64,000 nucleotides of DNA from Argyresthia goedartella (GCA_949825045.1 OX463816.1:16053579-16117578); one strand, 5' to 3'; positions 10,157 through 21,535 are shown, counted from the first letter of the stretch. Notes: a model not told the origin generated them from the sequence alone. Made by a program: numbers and translations.

Positions 10157-10453
10157 TTAAAAGGGAAATATTAAACTGCACATCAATAATACTGATTTGC
10201 ACAGCAAATATACTGATTTTCACAGCAAATATCAGGAAAAAATACTGCCGTAGCTTAGGTGAATAGTAAAGGGGGTGAGCGAAGCGAAGCCCCCTGTATC
10301 TTTCGTATTAGGTTGAACATGTAAGAACAACAAAAATACTTAAACTAAAAAAGTATTTTTGCTGATCCTTCTTTGCTGTGAAAATCAGTATTTTTGATGT
10401 GTGATTATTAAATATAAAATCTTTAAAAAAATAGTATTTACTAGCCCTTTTAA
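10157..10453. repeat. MITE-like element with TTAA-flanked inverted ends (about 297 bp)
   Basis: The two ends read TTAAAAGGG inwards on both strands. Further in, a second inverted block pairs CACATCAATAATACTGATTT (from 10180) with its near-complement at about 10369-10404. The centre holds GGGGGTGAGCGAAGCGAAG plus CCCCC, itself a small hairpin. TTAA at both borders suggests a piggyBac-like non-autonomous element (inference). A related sequence in the opposite orientation is at 45302-45450. Confidence 0.55.
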
Positions 10454-11582
10454 AATATATCGTACATAAGTGTAACTTATTGTTTTTTTGTGTGAAAAAT
10501 TGTGTATTTAAGAAAAAGATGTAAAATAAAGTGAAATGTGATAAAAAATTGTTTAATTACTCTTATGTACGTGACCAAATGTTTCAATATTCGCATGAGT
10601 TTAAGTTCTATCCTAAAATACTGAAATTGAAATTCAATTGTTTTTAAATGTGGGGACAATATCTCCGAAGACTACTTGAGTTAAGTAGGTAATCTTTGAG
10701 CTACTTTTAATAAAGTCGCTGAAAGCCAGGGCGGGCGCGTTATGGGAGAATATAGCACATTATATATTCACTTCAATCAATTCAAAAAACTTTTAGTACC
10801 ATCTCTCGGCATTATGGCCTTCCATGCGTTTTAAGGTGATACGAAAAAAATTGGGTTTTTTCGAATCCATTTACTCCACCATGAAGTCATCTACAGATTT
10901 GATTTTTGGGTTAACGTTTATTGAGTATTTGATTAAGATTTTGACTAAAGTAAAACGCTATTGGATAAATTTTCTCGATATAATTTAATTACGAAATCAC
11001 CTCTAAATTGTTTTATTTTTTCGTGTAATTCTGAAATCCTCACAAATTTCGTTGTGAAACTGCGTTCAAAATGTTGTATTCGCAAAATCTCCCCAAAAAT
11101 GTTTTTACTCTTTGGGATTGCGCTGTTTTTACTCTTTGGGATTGCGCTGGCAACACTGGCGAATAGGTTGTAAACAAAAGATTAGATACATTTTATTGAT
11201 TTAAAAATACTTTAATACAATTTTCCAAGTTTATCGCATTTGTTATACGTATTAAATGAGTGTATTTTGTGTTAACTGGTGCATAAGTGTATAAAATTCT
11301 AATAGTTATCCTATTTTGTGTATTTAAAAAACGTAACGTTGACGGTTGAGTATTTTATTTGAAATAATTTGCTACTGGGCTATAATTAACGATATTTTCA
11401 ATATAACTAATTACTTAGGCACGTAAATTGATTTGGAATTACTTTGTTTTTTGTTGAATAGCTTATTTTTTTTGCACATTTCGTTAATCATAACCTCATG
11501 CTTAATCATAACCGACTGCTTATCAGCTGTGCTACAGCCGTGCTTCGATCTTGCTTTTTACTGTTGTTTTATTTTGTTTAAA
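10454..11582. other. AT-rich stretch; 24-bp tandem duplication at 11101-11148, otherwise nothing recognised
   Basis: The sequence GTTTTTACTCTTTGGGATTG plus CGCT is repeated exactly twice in tandem at 11101-11124 and 11125-11148. No gene or transposon protein was identified. The last few hundred bases may be the 5' UTR of the LINE whose ORF1 starts at 11583. Confidence 0.5.
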
Positions 11583-12757
11583 ATGCCAACAACCAGAAGT
11601 GAGGCAGCCCGTCAACTAGAAGATAACATAAAATTAGCTTTATATGAATTAAACAGTGTAAGGTAACCAATGAGCAGTTGCTTACTGAAAGGGATGAAAG
11701 TGAGAAGGAGGTGTTGCTTATTGTTAATAAGAACTTAAAATTAAAAAGTGAGATGGCAGAGTTGCACAACAAGTTCCTTGATGTGACGGGAGATAGGGAT
11801 CGGCTTCAGCACCTGGTAGATGGCTTCGACCGGAGTGGCAGTGCGTTCGAAGATGCCCTGAGGCGTATTTCTGTCCTGGAGAAGGAGCTTCGCGACGCAC
11901 GTAACGAAATTTCTGCACTACAAACTGCAAACGATAGCCTCAGGTCGGGGCAGACCCAGTCACTCTTTGAGGAGCTGATCTCACGTGTGATAGTCCTAAT
12001 AGATCGCAATCAGTAACCACTATGAGCTGTAGTAAAAATAAATTAAAGAAATATGTTAAATTGAATAATTATACAAAAAAAACACAAAAACTAGCTAATA
12101 GAAATAAAATATTTTGTAAAAATGTAAATTGTAGCAAGGAACGTGTCGAATTAATTAACGAAATCGATGATTGTAGATTACGTTTGGAAAAAACTACAGA
12201 AAAGTACGAATGTGACACACGGCGACTCCAGTCAGATATGCATATTTTAAACTCATCATTACAAAGTATTACACGTAAATATGAGTCAGCACAATACGAA
12301 AGTAAGGAACATGTGTCGGCTATGAATAGTTTGTTGGAGACGTGTAAGTATAATTATGACACTTTCATATCTTTGACCGACAATCACATCTGTGATTGTA
12401 AACAAGCTCCAGCGGACTGTTCCGTGCCGACCGTGTGTCCCGCCGAGCAGCCGGCCGAACAGCTGATACTGACCCAGGCGCTGCCGTCAGTCGACTTGAG
12501 TACTAATAGTGTTATCAATAACGCCTCCTTCTCTCGGACAAAGGATAGGTATATAATGTACAGCGATGAACTTGGAAAAGATATGGGTTTACAACTTAGT
12601 CAGCGCGTGGGCCAGGCAATATTAGATAACTGTATGCCTGGCGCCACATATTCACAAATATTAAACAAAGTGTTGTCATCGCAGTTTTTAGAACCAACCA
12701 CCCTAATTATTTTAATTGGTAGAAGGGAAAATGTATCTAAAAAACTAATTACTAAAA
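11583..12757 (+). pseudogene. LINE ORF1: coiled-coil protein with C-terminal hydrolase-like segment, 5' part
   Basis: ATG at 11583 opens MPTTRSEAARQLEDNIKLAL. After a frameshift near 11664 the heptad-rich coiled coil continues (ISVLEKELRDARNEISALQT), then a stop at about 12014, then a third frame from 12022. The part after 12550 has RYIMYSDELGKDMG and LIILIGRREN, which aligns with LLCSDKVGAGFG and IVIMVGNHSN of the ORF1 at 47451-48855. The alternating short motif and hydrophobic strand suggest a degenerate SGNH-hydrolase-like fold (inference). The frame is cut by the LTR at 12758. Confidence 0.7.
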
Positions 12758-13952
12758 TGTCGTGTGAGGATCCGAACCTAACCAGAACCTAACAGCAAAC
12801 AACCAAGATAAAATTTAGTAGTATCAGTTTATTAGAAGTATAGTATTTACAGTGAAGTCTATAAAAAAAGATGATGCGAAGATGAGGATGGATGAGATGT
12901 GAAACAGATTTTATAAAATACAGATGTCTGGATAGAAAGAAGGAAGCGGAGACCTGGGTGCAGGTGTATTTGTTGTTGTAGATGTTGTTGAAATCGTCGT
13001 TGTAGGAACAGTAGCGGGCGTACTTGTAGTTACGCCTCGCAGGATCCCGTTGTAGAAATCGTCGTTGTAGGAACAGTAGCGGCGTTGGCACGGCTCGCAG
13101 AATCCCGTTGTAGAAATCTTCGTTGTAGGAATGGTAGCGGCGTAGACGTGGCTCGCAGAATCCCGTTGTTTGAAGATTGATTTGAAGGTTTTGAGGGAGT
13201 TTGAAGGCTCGCAGGATCCCGTTGTAGATGGAGAATTTGGAGATTTGAAGGAGTTTGAAGGCTTCGCAGGATCCCGGGGTTGAGCGACCCCGGGATAAGG
13301 CCTTTACTGGTACTTCCAGTTCAGAAACTGACGTGAGACTGTCCAGAATTGAAGAAATGTTCCGCTTTTATACCCTTTTTGGAGAGTTCTAAAAATTATT
13401 TAAATTAAACGTAATTTTTGAGAGTGGCCAAGAGAGAAAGAGTATTTTTGTAAAAGTATTAAAGTAAACATATCAGACCGCTAACGAGTTTGAATGGACA
13501 TTGCCATGACAACCAGATAAACAATCAACAAATCAAATGTCAATTGTTGGTTTCAGGCTCGTAATATAAAATTTAAACAGTTCACATAGCCAAAATTATA
13601 TAAGAACGAAAGGAAAAATAGTAGCGCAACAGCGCGCACGAAGCCCGAGATTGTAGAGTTTCGGAGAAAGCCAAAAACAAGGTCACCAAAGGTAAGCCCC
13701 TTCCCTATCGATTTAGAAGTGCTGATAACATGAAAATGCAGAGCGAACATGATTTATTAATGTATTCTTATGGTTTAAAACATTACAGGTTCCTATGGAA
13801 ATATAAGTGATGACCAATAATAAGCAGCACAGCTCACCAAGTATCCAGCGTAATAGAGCAAGCACCCTGAAGGACAAACAAAAAGGACTGATGGTGGAGC
13901 TGGAGCTAAGGGTTAGGAAGCAAGAATAGCATGTGAGTAACATAACACTACA
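12758..13952 (-). mobile_element. Solo LTR of the Ty3/Gypsy family whose longer copy begins at 57761
   Basis: Read on the minus strand it begins TGTAGTGTTATG (13952 downwards) and ends CACACGACA, matching the LTR at 57761-58811. Shared blocks include the TATA region GGTATAAAAGCGGAACATTT, the GTTTGAATGGACATTGCCAT stretch and the AATAAACTG poly(A) region. It is about 1195 bp against 1051 bp, mainly because of extra internal repeats around 12990-13280. No internal gag or pol remains, so it is a solo LTR left by recombination. The flanks show no obvious 4-6 bp duplication. Confidence 0.85.
12985..13280 (-). repeat. Imperfect tandem repeats of about 60-65 bp within the solo LTR
   Basis: Three to four units carry the block AATCGTCGTTGTAGGAACAG, and CGCAG followed by GATCCCG or AATCCCG recurs five times. 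The related LTR at 57761-58811 has a different, two-unit 43-bp repeat in the corresponding place (about 58411-58490). Confidence 0.7.
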
Positions 13953-14440
13953 TTTTCCTCCAAATTAAATTCTTTACAAAATGTAGATAGAATAATCTTT
14001 TTTTGCGTTTCCCTTCAGGCAATCTTTGTCACAACATGAAAATCATATAAGACATGATTATAATACATAAATACACACATTGACATGTCGTCGTACTGAA
14101 AAATTTCATTTCATAGACACCAATATTTGTATTGGAAAATAATTTTATTTGACTAAGGATAGGTATTACCTATCTAGGTTTTATACAAAACAGATGGAAC
14201 AGTCACTATCTTATTTTATTTTGAACTCAGTCAAGTTTTTGACTAATGAAACGCCTGCTTCTATTGAGCAGTGTAATAATAATGACATGTACTCCTTGGA
14301 ATCTGTTCCAAGCTCTTTAAATTAACCCATAGGACAACAGAGAGTAACTCTGGCAGTAATATTAATATTTGTATAAATATACCTTCATCTTGCCCATTAA
14401 ATCAAGTTACTAGTATTGAAAAATGTAAAAGTAAGAATAT
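13953..14440 (+). pseudogene. LINE ORF1, 3' remainder after the LTR insertion
   Basis: Weak but collinear matches to the ORF1 C-terminus of the sister LINEs: a segment ending HFIDTNI, then FYLTKDRYYLS, corresponding to YFDMNNFIHNFTLTQD..YLS at 48910-49050. The shared nucleotide run TTGGAATCTGTTCCAAG near 14296 also occurs at about 49187. Several stops are present. Confidence 0.5.
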
Positions 14441-14447
14441 TTTAAAC

Positions 14448-17267
14448 GTGGTTCATCAAAATATACAGGGCATGTTAAGTAAAGAACTGGAAATTGAGTT
14501 ATTCACGAACTGTAATAATATTGATATTTTATGTATAACAGAGCACTTTTTAAAGAGTTATCAGTTCATGTTCAACTTTAATAACCACCACGTTGCTAGT
14601 TCGTTCAACAGAAAAACAGCTGATCGCGGTGGCTCCTTAATACTTGTAAATAATAGTTTTAAATATAAGGAACGAGTTGACATAGTGAGCCTGTCTGTTG
14701 AGCGTACCATGGAAATAGCCTGTATTGAACTTGAACAACTTATTGTAATGAGCGTATACAGACCACCAGATTCATCCTTTGATTTATTCGAAAAGAAAAT
14801 GGATGAAGTGTTGAATAAAATCAGCGATAAAAACAATTTTTTTATAATTTGTGGTGATTTTAATGTTAATCTGTTAGGGGATTATAATATTTGTACTAGA
14901 TTTATTTTTATGTCACAACATGAACTATCTGTTTTTGGAGCCTACTAGAATTACTGCAACATCTGCTACCTGCATTGACAATATATTTACTAACATTACG
15001 CCCATTTTCAAATCGGTCATCAATAAATTAACCTCTGATTACTCTGGTCAGATAGGTATATTCAATATTAAAATAAAAAAGGACCAAAAAGGGGATATTA
15101 CATGTATGCCCGTTAGTGACACTCGGCTTGAACACTACAGGAATAATATTTTAGATAAACTATGGGAAATACCATACAGTGACGATCCAAATTTGTTGTA
15201 CAACTCAGTATTTAACCTTGTCAAAAATTAATATGATACGGTATTTAAATCAAAAACTATAAAAGTTAATAACAAAGCTTTGTTAAGTGATTGGGCGACA
15301 GTTGGAATTCATAGGAGCAGACGAAGATTATATGAACTCTATGAAGAGAAATCATATAACAAAAATACGGCCTTTCTAGATTATGTTCGTAGTTATTCAA
15401 AAATGTTTAAACGCGTTTGTGCCGTAGCTAAATCTTATTTCATTAAAAACAAAATTGAATCTAGTAGCAATGTAATGAAAACGACTTGGCAAATTATAAA
15501 CAGAGAGACTGGAAAGGCCAAAGCTACACATAATAACTTCAAGCTTAAGATAGATAATAAATTGCTAAGTACAGACCTAGAAGTAGCAAAAGCTTTTGAA
15601 AATTTCTTTACGGACATTCCAGTTTCAACAACCAAGTCTTTAATTTCATCTCCCGCTGCTGCTGAATCTATACTTAAATAAAACTTTGAGGAATGTAAAA
15701 CAGATTTTAAATTTAGGCACGTAAATAATGAAGACATTGTAAAAGCGTTTAAATCCCTGGAAATGAAAAAGACAGCTGACGCCGATGGTCTATCAGTAAA
15801 AATTATTAGTTCCATTGTAGATTGTATTGCACCTCACCTTTGTTGTATATTTAATCAATGTATAGATAATGGTGTGTTTCCTGACATGATGAAACTAAGT
15901 AAAGTTATACCTTTATTCAAAGCTGGTAGTACATCAAACCCCACCAATTTTAGACACATATCGATACTACCAACGCTTAGCAAAATATTTGAAAAACTCA
16001 TACTTAATCAATTGCAAAGTCATTTTTATCTCAACAATTTAATTCATATTGCTCAGTTTGGTTTCACAAAGGGTCGTTCAACAGCCGATGCTGGTGTTGA
16101 ACTAATCGACAATATTTTTGATGCCTGGGAAGACGCAATGGATGCAATAGGTGTCTTCTGCGATCTATCCAAGGCTTTTGATTGCGTCCATCATGACACT
16201 CTTGTCAGGAAGTTACGCCATTATGGTGTAAAAGATCAGGCCCTTGGCCTTCTGGAGTCATATCTAACAGATAGGGTTCAGATGGTCGATGTTAATGGGA
16301 AAAGATCACCTGGGTCTTCAATAAGTATGGGCGTACCGCAAGGTTCAATTCTTGGTCCTTTCTTGTTTTTAGTATATATTAATGATTTACCTTACCTTGT
16401 TAAAGCAAAACATGGGTTAGTATTGTTTGCCGATGATACTTCTTTGATATTTAAAGTTAAAAGACAGCAATCAAATTATGACGAGGTAAACAATGCTATC
16501 TCTAGTACAGTGAACTGGTTTACTGTTAACAATTTATTACTTAATGAAAAGAAAACTAAATGTATTAAATTCGTGTTACCCAATGTGAACCCGGTAGCTA
16601 TAGACATATTTATAAAAGGACAGAGATTGGACCTTGTGCAGTCGACTGTCTTTTTGGGCATAACTTTAGACGCCAAACTACAATGGGATCCTCATATAAA
16701 TAAATTGTCAAACAGACTGAGTTCAGCAGCGTTTGCAGTTAAAAAAATTAGAGCTCTTACCGACGTAGACACCGCTATACTAGTCTACTTTAGTTACTTT
16801 CATAGTCTAATGACCTATGGTATTTTATTGTGGGGTCACGCTGCGAATGCTAATAGTATATTTTTTCTGCAGAAATGGGCTGTTCGTGCAATTTATAGAT
16901 TAGGGCCTAGAGTGTCACTGAGGGAAAAGTTTAAAGAAATCAATATTCTGACATTTGTGTCTCAATATATCTATGACAATCTTGTGTATGTAAAAAGAAA
17001 TATAACTAATTTTCAGAAGTACAGTGATATACACAATTTTAATACTAGAAATAAAGACAAGTTGGTTGCTTATATAAGCCGACTACATAAAATTAGTAAT
17101 TCTCTTAAAGGCAATTGTATGCGGCATGTATGTATTACAATAAGGTCCCTACTGATATTAAAAACTTACCTTTAGACAAGTTTAAAATAATAATGAAACA
17201 GAAATTGTATAAAAAAGGTAACTATAGGATATCTGATTACTTAGAGGACAGATGTCCATGGGAATAG
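14448..17267 (+). pseudogene. LINE ORF2: AP endonuclease and reverse transcriptase
   Basis: The endonuclease begins VHQNIQGML with ITEHFL, MSVYRPP and FIICGDFNVNL, then frameshifts near 14940 to the frame with LEPTRITATSATCIDNIF. The SDH block reads SDYSG, so the catalytic histidine is replaced by tyrosine. The linker (SDWATVGIHRSR, TTWQIINRETG) and RT follow in one frame broken by TAA at 15229 and 15679. RT motifs are FRHISILPTLSKIFEKLIL, VFCDLSKAFDCVHHDTL, MGVPQGSILGPFLFLVYIND and LFADDTSLIF. A last frameshift near 17130 leads to the true end, a TAG at 17265-17267. It would nick DNA and reverse-transcribe element RNA if intact; this copy cannot. Confidence 0.85.
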
Positions 17268-17364
17268 ATTGTTTGAGTAACAGGCTGTTTCGATATATAA
17301 TTAGCATTCATTTTGTAATTTGACAATATTTTATTTAAAAAAGGAAACGCAAAAGATGCGACGA

Positions 17365-17398
17365 CTGTGGAGTTTCTTCGGTGAGCTCTTCTCCACAG
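17365..17398 (+). other. 3' UTR stem-loop shared by the LINE family
   Basis: CTGTGGAG (17365-17372) pairs with CTCCACAG (17391-17398), and the loop begins TTTCTTCGG. The equivalent structure is present in the LINEs at 21536-21567 (minus sense) and 52098-52131. Conservation across subfamilies suggests recognition by the element's RT, as known for other stringent CR1/L2-group LINEs (inference). Confidence 0.6.
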
Positions 17399-17749
17399 AT
17401 TCCGACATTGTGTTAGTGAACTCACCCAAAAAAATGTAATGACGGATCTAAGTGATGTAACAACATCCTATGGAAATAAATGATTTTTGATTTGATTTGA
17501 TTTGATTCAACCTTTCACAGCACGAAGCACTCACTCCGATGACGTGAAATCTACTTATTTCCCGACGATTGTTCCGTGATTATTACAATTAACATTCCGA
17601 CCAGGCCCCGATACCTGTGGTAGACATTTTACCGTGTGCAAAAGTGACATTTTTTTGTCTATCCAAGTGACAGCTAGCTAGTGATGTCCCGATCACTCTC
17701 GGTCGATCCGCGCAACAAAAAACCGAGGTGCGTTCCGAAGCATAAATAT

Positions 17750-17795
17750 TAAACAGTATGGAATATATACTCATGTATATATTCCATACTGTTTA
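17750..17795. repeat. Perfect 21-bp inverted repeat with 4-base loop upstream of mariner
   Basis: Arms at 17750-17770 and 17775-17795 are exact complements around the loop TCAT, including AAACAGTATGGAATATATAC. It sits where the 5' inverted repeat or 5' UTR of the mariner copy is expected. Confidence 0.9.
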
Positions 17796-18946
17796 TAATA
17801 TCTGTGTTTCTAAAATTATAATTAATTTGTTTTTTACTCAATTGTTTTTTTTCTTGCGTCAGTCAGCTTACAAAATGGAAAACTTGAAATATCGCGTTAT
17901 TTACGAGTATGAGTTCTACCGTGGCACCAGTGCTGCAAAAACGGCTCGAAGGATTAATGATGTGTATGGCGACGGTGCCGCAATAGAAAACACAGTGCGT
18001 TTTTGGTTCCAACGTTTTCGTTCTGGAAATTTCGACCTGCAGAAAAGGCCCGTGGACGGCCAGAGACCAAAGTTGATAATGAAGAATTGAAGGCTATTGT
18101 GGAAGCGGATCCATCGCAAACCACGTCCGAGTAAGCTGCAGGCTGCGGTGTTAGTGATAAAACTGTTTTAATCCACTTGAAGCAAATTGGGAAGGTGAAA
18201 AAGCTTGAAAGGTGGGTACCTCACGAACTGAGTGAAGAAAATCAACAAACGCGCGTTCACTGCTGCGTTGCATTACTCACCCGGCACAATAATGAAAGTT
18301 TTTTAAATCGAATCATTACCTGTGATAAAAAGTGGATCCTGTACGATAATCGGAAGCGCTCATCGCAATGGCTGAACCCTGCCGAACCAGCCAAACCATG
18401 CCCCAAGCGAAAATAGACTCCAAAAAAGTTACTTGTGAGCGTTTGGTGGACAAGTGCTGGTGTCGTTCACTACAGCTCTCTTAAATCTGGCCAGTCGATT
18501 ACGGCAGATGGAAAAGCTAGCTGCTAAACAACCGAGGCTGGTCAATCGCTCTAGGCCACTGCTGCTTCATGATAACGCTAGACCACACACTGTACAACAG
18601 ACGGCTATCATATTAGAGGAGCATCAATTGGAATGTATAAGTCATCCACCGTACTCTCCGGACCATGCTCCAACAGATTACCATTTTTTCCGAAATTTGG
18701 ATAACTTCTTGAAAGGGAAACAAACTCAACTCCGATGAGGCAGTCCTAACCACCTTCAAAGATTTTATTGATTCCCGTCCGAATGTTTTTTTTAGTAAAG
18801 GGATAGAAGAACTACCTATGAGATGGCAAAAGTGCAAAGATAGCAATGGTACATACTTTGATTAAATAAATATATTATATTTAAAAAAAACGACTTTACA
18901 TATGTTCCTCCCATGCAAAACGGCAATTTCATATGTAAGGACCTAA
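17796..18946 (+). mobile_element. Mariner transposon, 5' end lost
   Basis: The 3' terminal inverted repeat (18916-18946) reads inward as TTAGGTCCTTACATATGAAA and is followed by TA, the mariner target dinucleotide. No matching 5' repeat was found in 17600-17875, where a hairpin (17750-17795) lies instead. The transposase frame fills the rest. Confidence 0.85.
17875..18865 (+). pseudogene. Mariner transposase (D34D), multiply broken
   Basis: ATG at 17875 starts MENLKYRVIYEYEFYRGTSA, the helix-turn-helix region typical of mariner. A frameshift near 18060 is followed by an in-frame stop in TTSE*AAG (about 18131), a stop near 18415, and further frameshifts near 18460 and 18735. The catalytic blocks are visible: ITCDKKWILYDN (first Asp), LLHDNARPHT (second Asp) and YSPDHAPTDYHFF (third Asp, 34 residues after the second). 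The protein ends GTYFD at 18862. Mariner transposases excise and reinsert DNA at TA sites. This copy cannot make the full enzyme. Confidence 0.88.
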
Positions 18947-19045
18947 TATTAAATTACATTAAACATTAAATAAATTCAGGTCGATTCCCAAATAGTATTA
19001 AACATTATTAGTTATGTCAAGGGTACTGAAATAAAATTTCAATGC

Positions 19046-20637
19046 AAATAATAATAATAATAATAATAATAATTCCAAGACAACACTTTCACTCCTTCAT
19101 CTCGCAGAACCTGCCACATTCTCGCACAATATGCCTCCACTCATTACCAAACAGATCAGTCAGTGGTGCTGCAGCCAGCAGAGCATTGAGACTATCCCGC
19201 GCCCTTACCAGTGGAGACTGCTGGCGCGCCACCACGCGGTACGTGCCGTCCGCTAACAGCTGGTGCCTACGCGCGCGGATATATCTGTCGGGCACGTATA
19301 GCGCACATACCGTACACGTAGGCTACTTACGTATATCCAAAATGCGCGCGGGTTATGTCTAATATTGCTTTCTATACTACTCATGTGGTTGGCGTAGGCT
19401 GTATCTACGCGACACTTGAGGTTGGCTCTTAGCTCGCTGAATGAGACGTAGTCAGCCGGCCTCCTCCTCGTTTTCCATTTACGGTGGAGTATGGCCTTCG
19501 TGGCCAAGTCCCTTATTATGTCACCTGTGAACCATACCAGGTACCTCCTTGTGGGCTGGGTTGGTCTGGTCTTCTTCGGGATACAGTTGTTGAAGACTTC
19601 GTAAATGGGCGACCGACTGCCGTCTCTACATCAGTAGCTTCAAGAACACTGTCCCAAGATAAGCTACACATGAGTTCGTACAGGACTGCGTGATTGCCCT
19701 TGGCAAAGTTCCAGTCATTGCGACCTCCAATGTTGCTGGGATCCAAGCGGCCGGATCGCTGGCCAGCTCTCTGCGCATACAACACGGGCACAATGACGTC
19801 GAGAGGCGGGTGGTAGGCGTCAGTACGTGGCACCAGGCTTCCTGACACGGAAGCGCACACAGTTACGTCACTCACACTCTCCGGCAGTAACACCACATCA
19901 AGCACGCCACCATGATCATTATTCACTTCAATCGTCTCATACGTACCACATACACTTAGAAAATAACAATAATAGTTAAGTGTTGCAACTGAAGCACTGT
20001 GCATAGTGAGGTCTCCTAGAATAATTAATGTACCGTTCACTTGGGCCACATTTTCCTCTGTCTTCGAAAACCAGTTCATATACTCGGCGTCCTTAACCGC
20101 CTGGGTGATTGTCTTCTTGTTTTTCTGTTTTGAAATAGGCGTAGGTGATTGTGTGGGCGGGATAGATGCATGCGTGCCGTCTCCGCATTCGATTTGGATG
20201 GCGTGCATGCTGCCACTGCTACACTCTCCGGTTTCGTCACTTTGGTCTCAGGTGGGGGGGTCAATGATCTGTTTGCGCTAATGTGTGACAGGCCGATGGG
20301 GTCGCTATTGCGCTGATATTTCCAGCTTTCTTGAGCACAAAATGCACCTCTCCATATGTTTACGTAAGGCGGATTGCTACAAGCACTAATGGTATTAGAA
20401 GAGGCACACGTCGTTTTTTTTCAAGCTATTCAGCTCCGATTTTAATAGCTCGAACTCACTCACAGTAAGGAACTTTGAGGTTTCAGTCGCATATTTTTCC
20501 TGGATCTCTCTCAGTTCTTTTTGCACAGCTAATATGTCTATTAAAAGCTGTGTTAAATCTACAGGCTGTAAATTATTGCAAAACGAACACTTCAGCACGT
20601 TAGACGACATTGCCCTTGTCGGTTTGAGAGGCCGCAA
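19046..20637 (-). mobile_element. Internally deleted LINE, minus strand, with (TTA)n-type tail
   Basis: From the minus-strand start, ORF1 begins at 20637 and shows SSNVLKCSFCNN and a short coiled coil. Sequence near 20040-19960 then reads TLIILGDLTMHSASVATL and VNNDHGGVLDVVL from an endonuclease, followed by the linker DYVSFSELRANLKCRVDTAY and FWIYVSSL. It jumps directly to a C-terminal stretch, LFGNEWRHIVRECGRFCEMK, and an AATAAT array (19046-19074 on the plus strand). The whole RT is missing, as is most of ORF1. Roughly 1.6 kb remains of what should be about 5 kb. Confidence 0.7.
19516..20208 (-). pseudogene. LINE endonuclease C-terminal half fused to an ORF1 remnant
   Basis: One 230-codon frame. 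The first 70 residues (Thr/Pro/Lys-rich, TITQAVKDAEYMNWFSK) look like ORF1 linker. From there, LIILGDLTMHSAS equals the GD(F/L)N..S block and TDAYHPPLDV corresponds to the SDHHP block of APE endonucleases. The single frame spanning both shows that the deletion joined them in phase. The last 60 residues are endonuclease-RT linker. Non-functional, as the N-terminal half of the endonuclease is absent. Confidence 0.6.
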
Positions 20638-20640
20638 GCG

Positions 20641-21438
20641 TTGGAGGCGGAATAAGAAGAAGAAAGTACGTGCGGCTTCAAGAGTTCCAGGCTATCAGAA
20701 AGCAAAGAGCGTGTTACAGTGCTCGTATGGGTCAGCTTAAACTGGTTGCGAGATCTTTGGCGCCGCCACCGTACAGCAGTGAGATGTTAGATGTTTGCGT
20801 GTAACCGAGCGTAATGTACGGGTTGAATATCATTTAGGTTTTTGAACGTTCTTCTCTCATTTTTTTATGTCTGGCCACACTGGTAGCTGTCAGTTGCTTG
20901 AGGTGATTTGACTGACAATTACAGACAGCTGATATGTGCTATTGTGAGGGTGTTAGATGTTGTTGAATTTCTTTGTTTTAGTCCCGTGTATCAATGTGTG
21001 GGTGCCGTTTGAACTAACGGAAAACAACAAGTGTACCTGGAAAAGCCGCAAATTCCCTGGAAAACTCGTACTTCTCTGTGGTCACAGGTTCGGAAACAGG
21101 TTTCAGGTTAGGTTTCCAGTATCTGCTTGTTTATGTCCAAGGTAAATCACTTTAAACTGTTTTTACTACTAAATATGTTCGGAGGAAGAAAAAAATCAAT
21201 GTTTACATGTAAACGGCAGTGTTGCTATTCTATCTATATCTATCTATATCCTCGCTAGTGCTCCACTAAATTGACTGTATGGTGTGTTTTCAGAATTTTC
21301 CCTTCTCTGTGCTTTGGCTAATATTCGATCGAAGATCGTGCTTTTAGACATCATTGTTTCGCATCCCAAATCTACTAGCTAACGCAATTAGGAAACGACC
21401 GCAAGTATATATATACCACCTCATTTACTCTTATACAC
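20641..21438. other. No gene recognised
   Basis: A mixed stretch between two LINEs. It contains a short TATC-rich run near 21228-21250 and no supported exon or transposon protein. Confidence 0.4.
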
Positions 21439-21535
21439 CTCAAACTCAAACTCAAACTCAAAAGTACTTTATTACTGTAGATATTTACATATTCTTAGCA
21501 AACGTCATTTTTTGCCTCTTCTCTACATTGGACCA

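Larger units (their letters stand above)
11583..17508 (+). mobile_element. CR1/L2-type LINE (second family), plus strand, split by a solo LTR
   Basis: Order on the plus strand: coiled-coil ORF1 (11583-12757), Gypsy-type solo LTR in reverse orientation (12758-13952), ORF1 remainder (13953-14440), ORF2 endonuclease and RT (14448-17267), 3' UTR and a TTTGA microsatellite tail at about 17487-17508. Its ORF1, ORF2 and 3' stem-loop are related to the LINEs at 21439-25040 and 47400-53906, but it is a clearly more diverged subfamily. ORF2 has one frameshift in the endonuclease, two in-frame stops and one C-terminal frameshift. Confidence 0.85.

Noticed and set aside
13553..13943. Two minus-strand frames with hydrophobic segments
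   Set aside because: They lie inside the solo LTR in regions shared with the non-coding LTR at 57761-58811.
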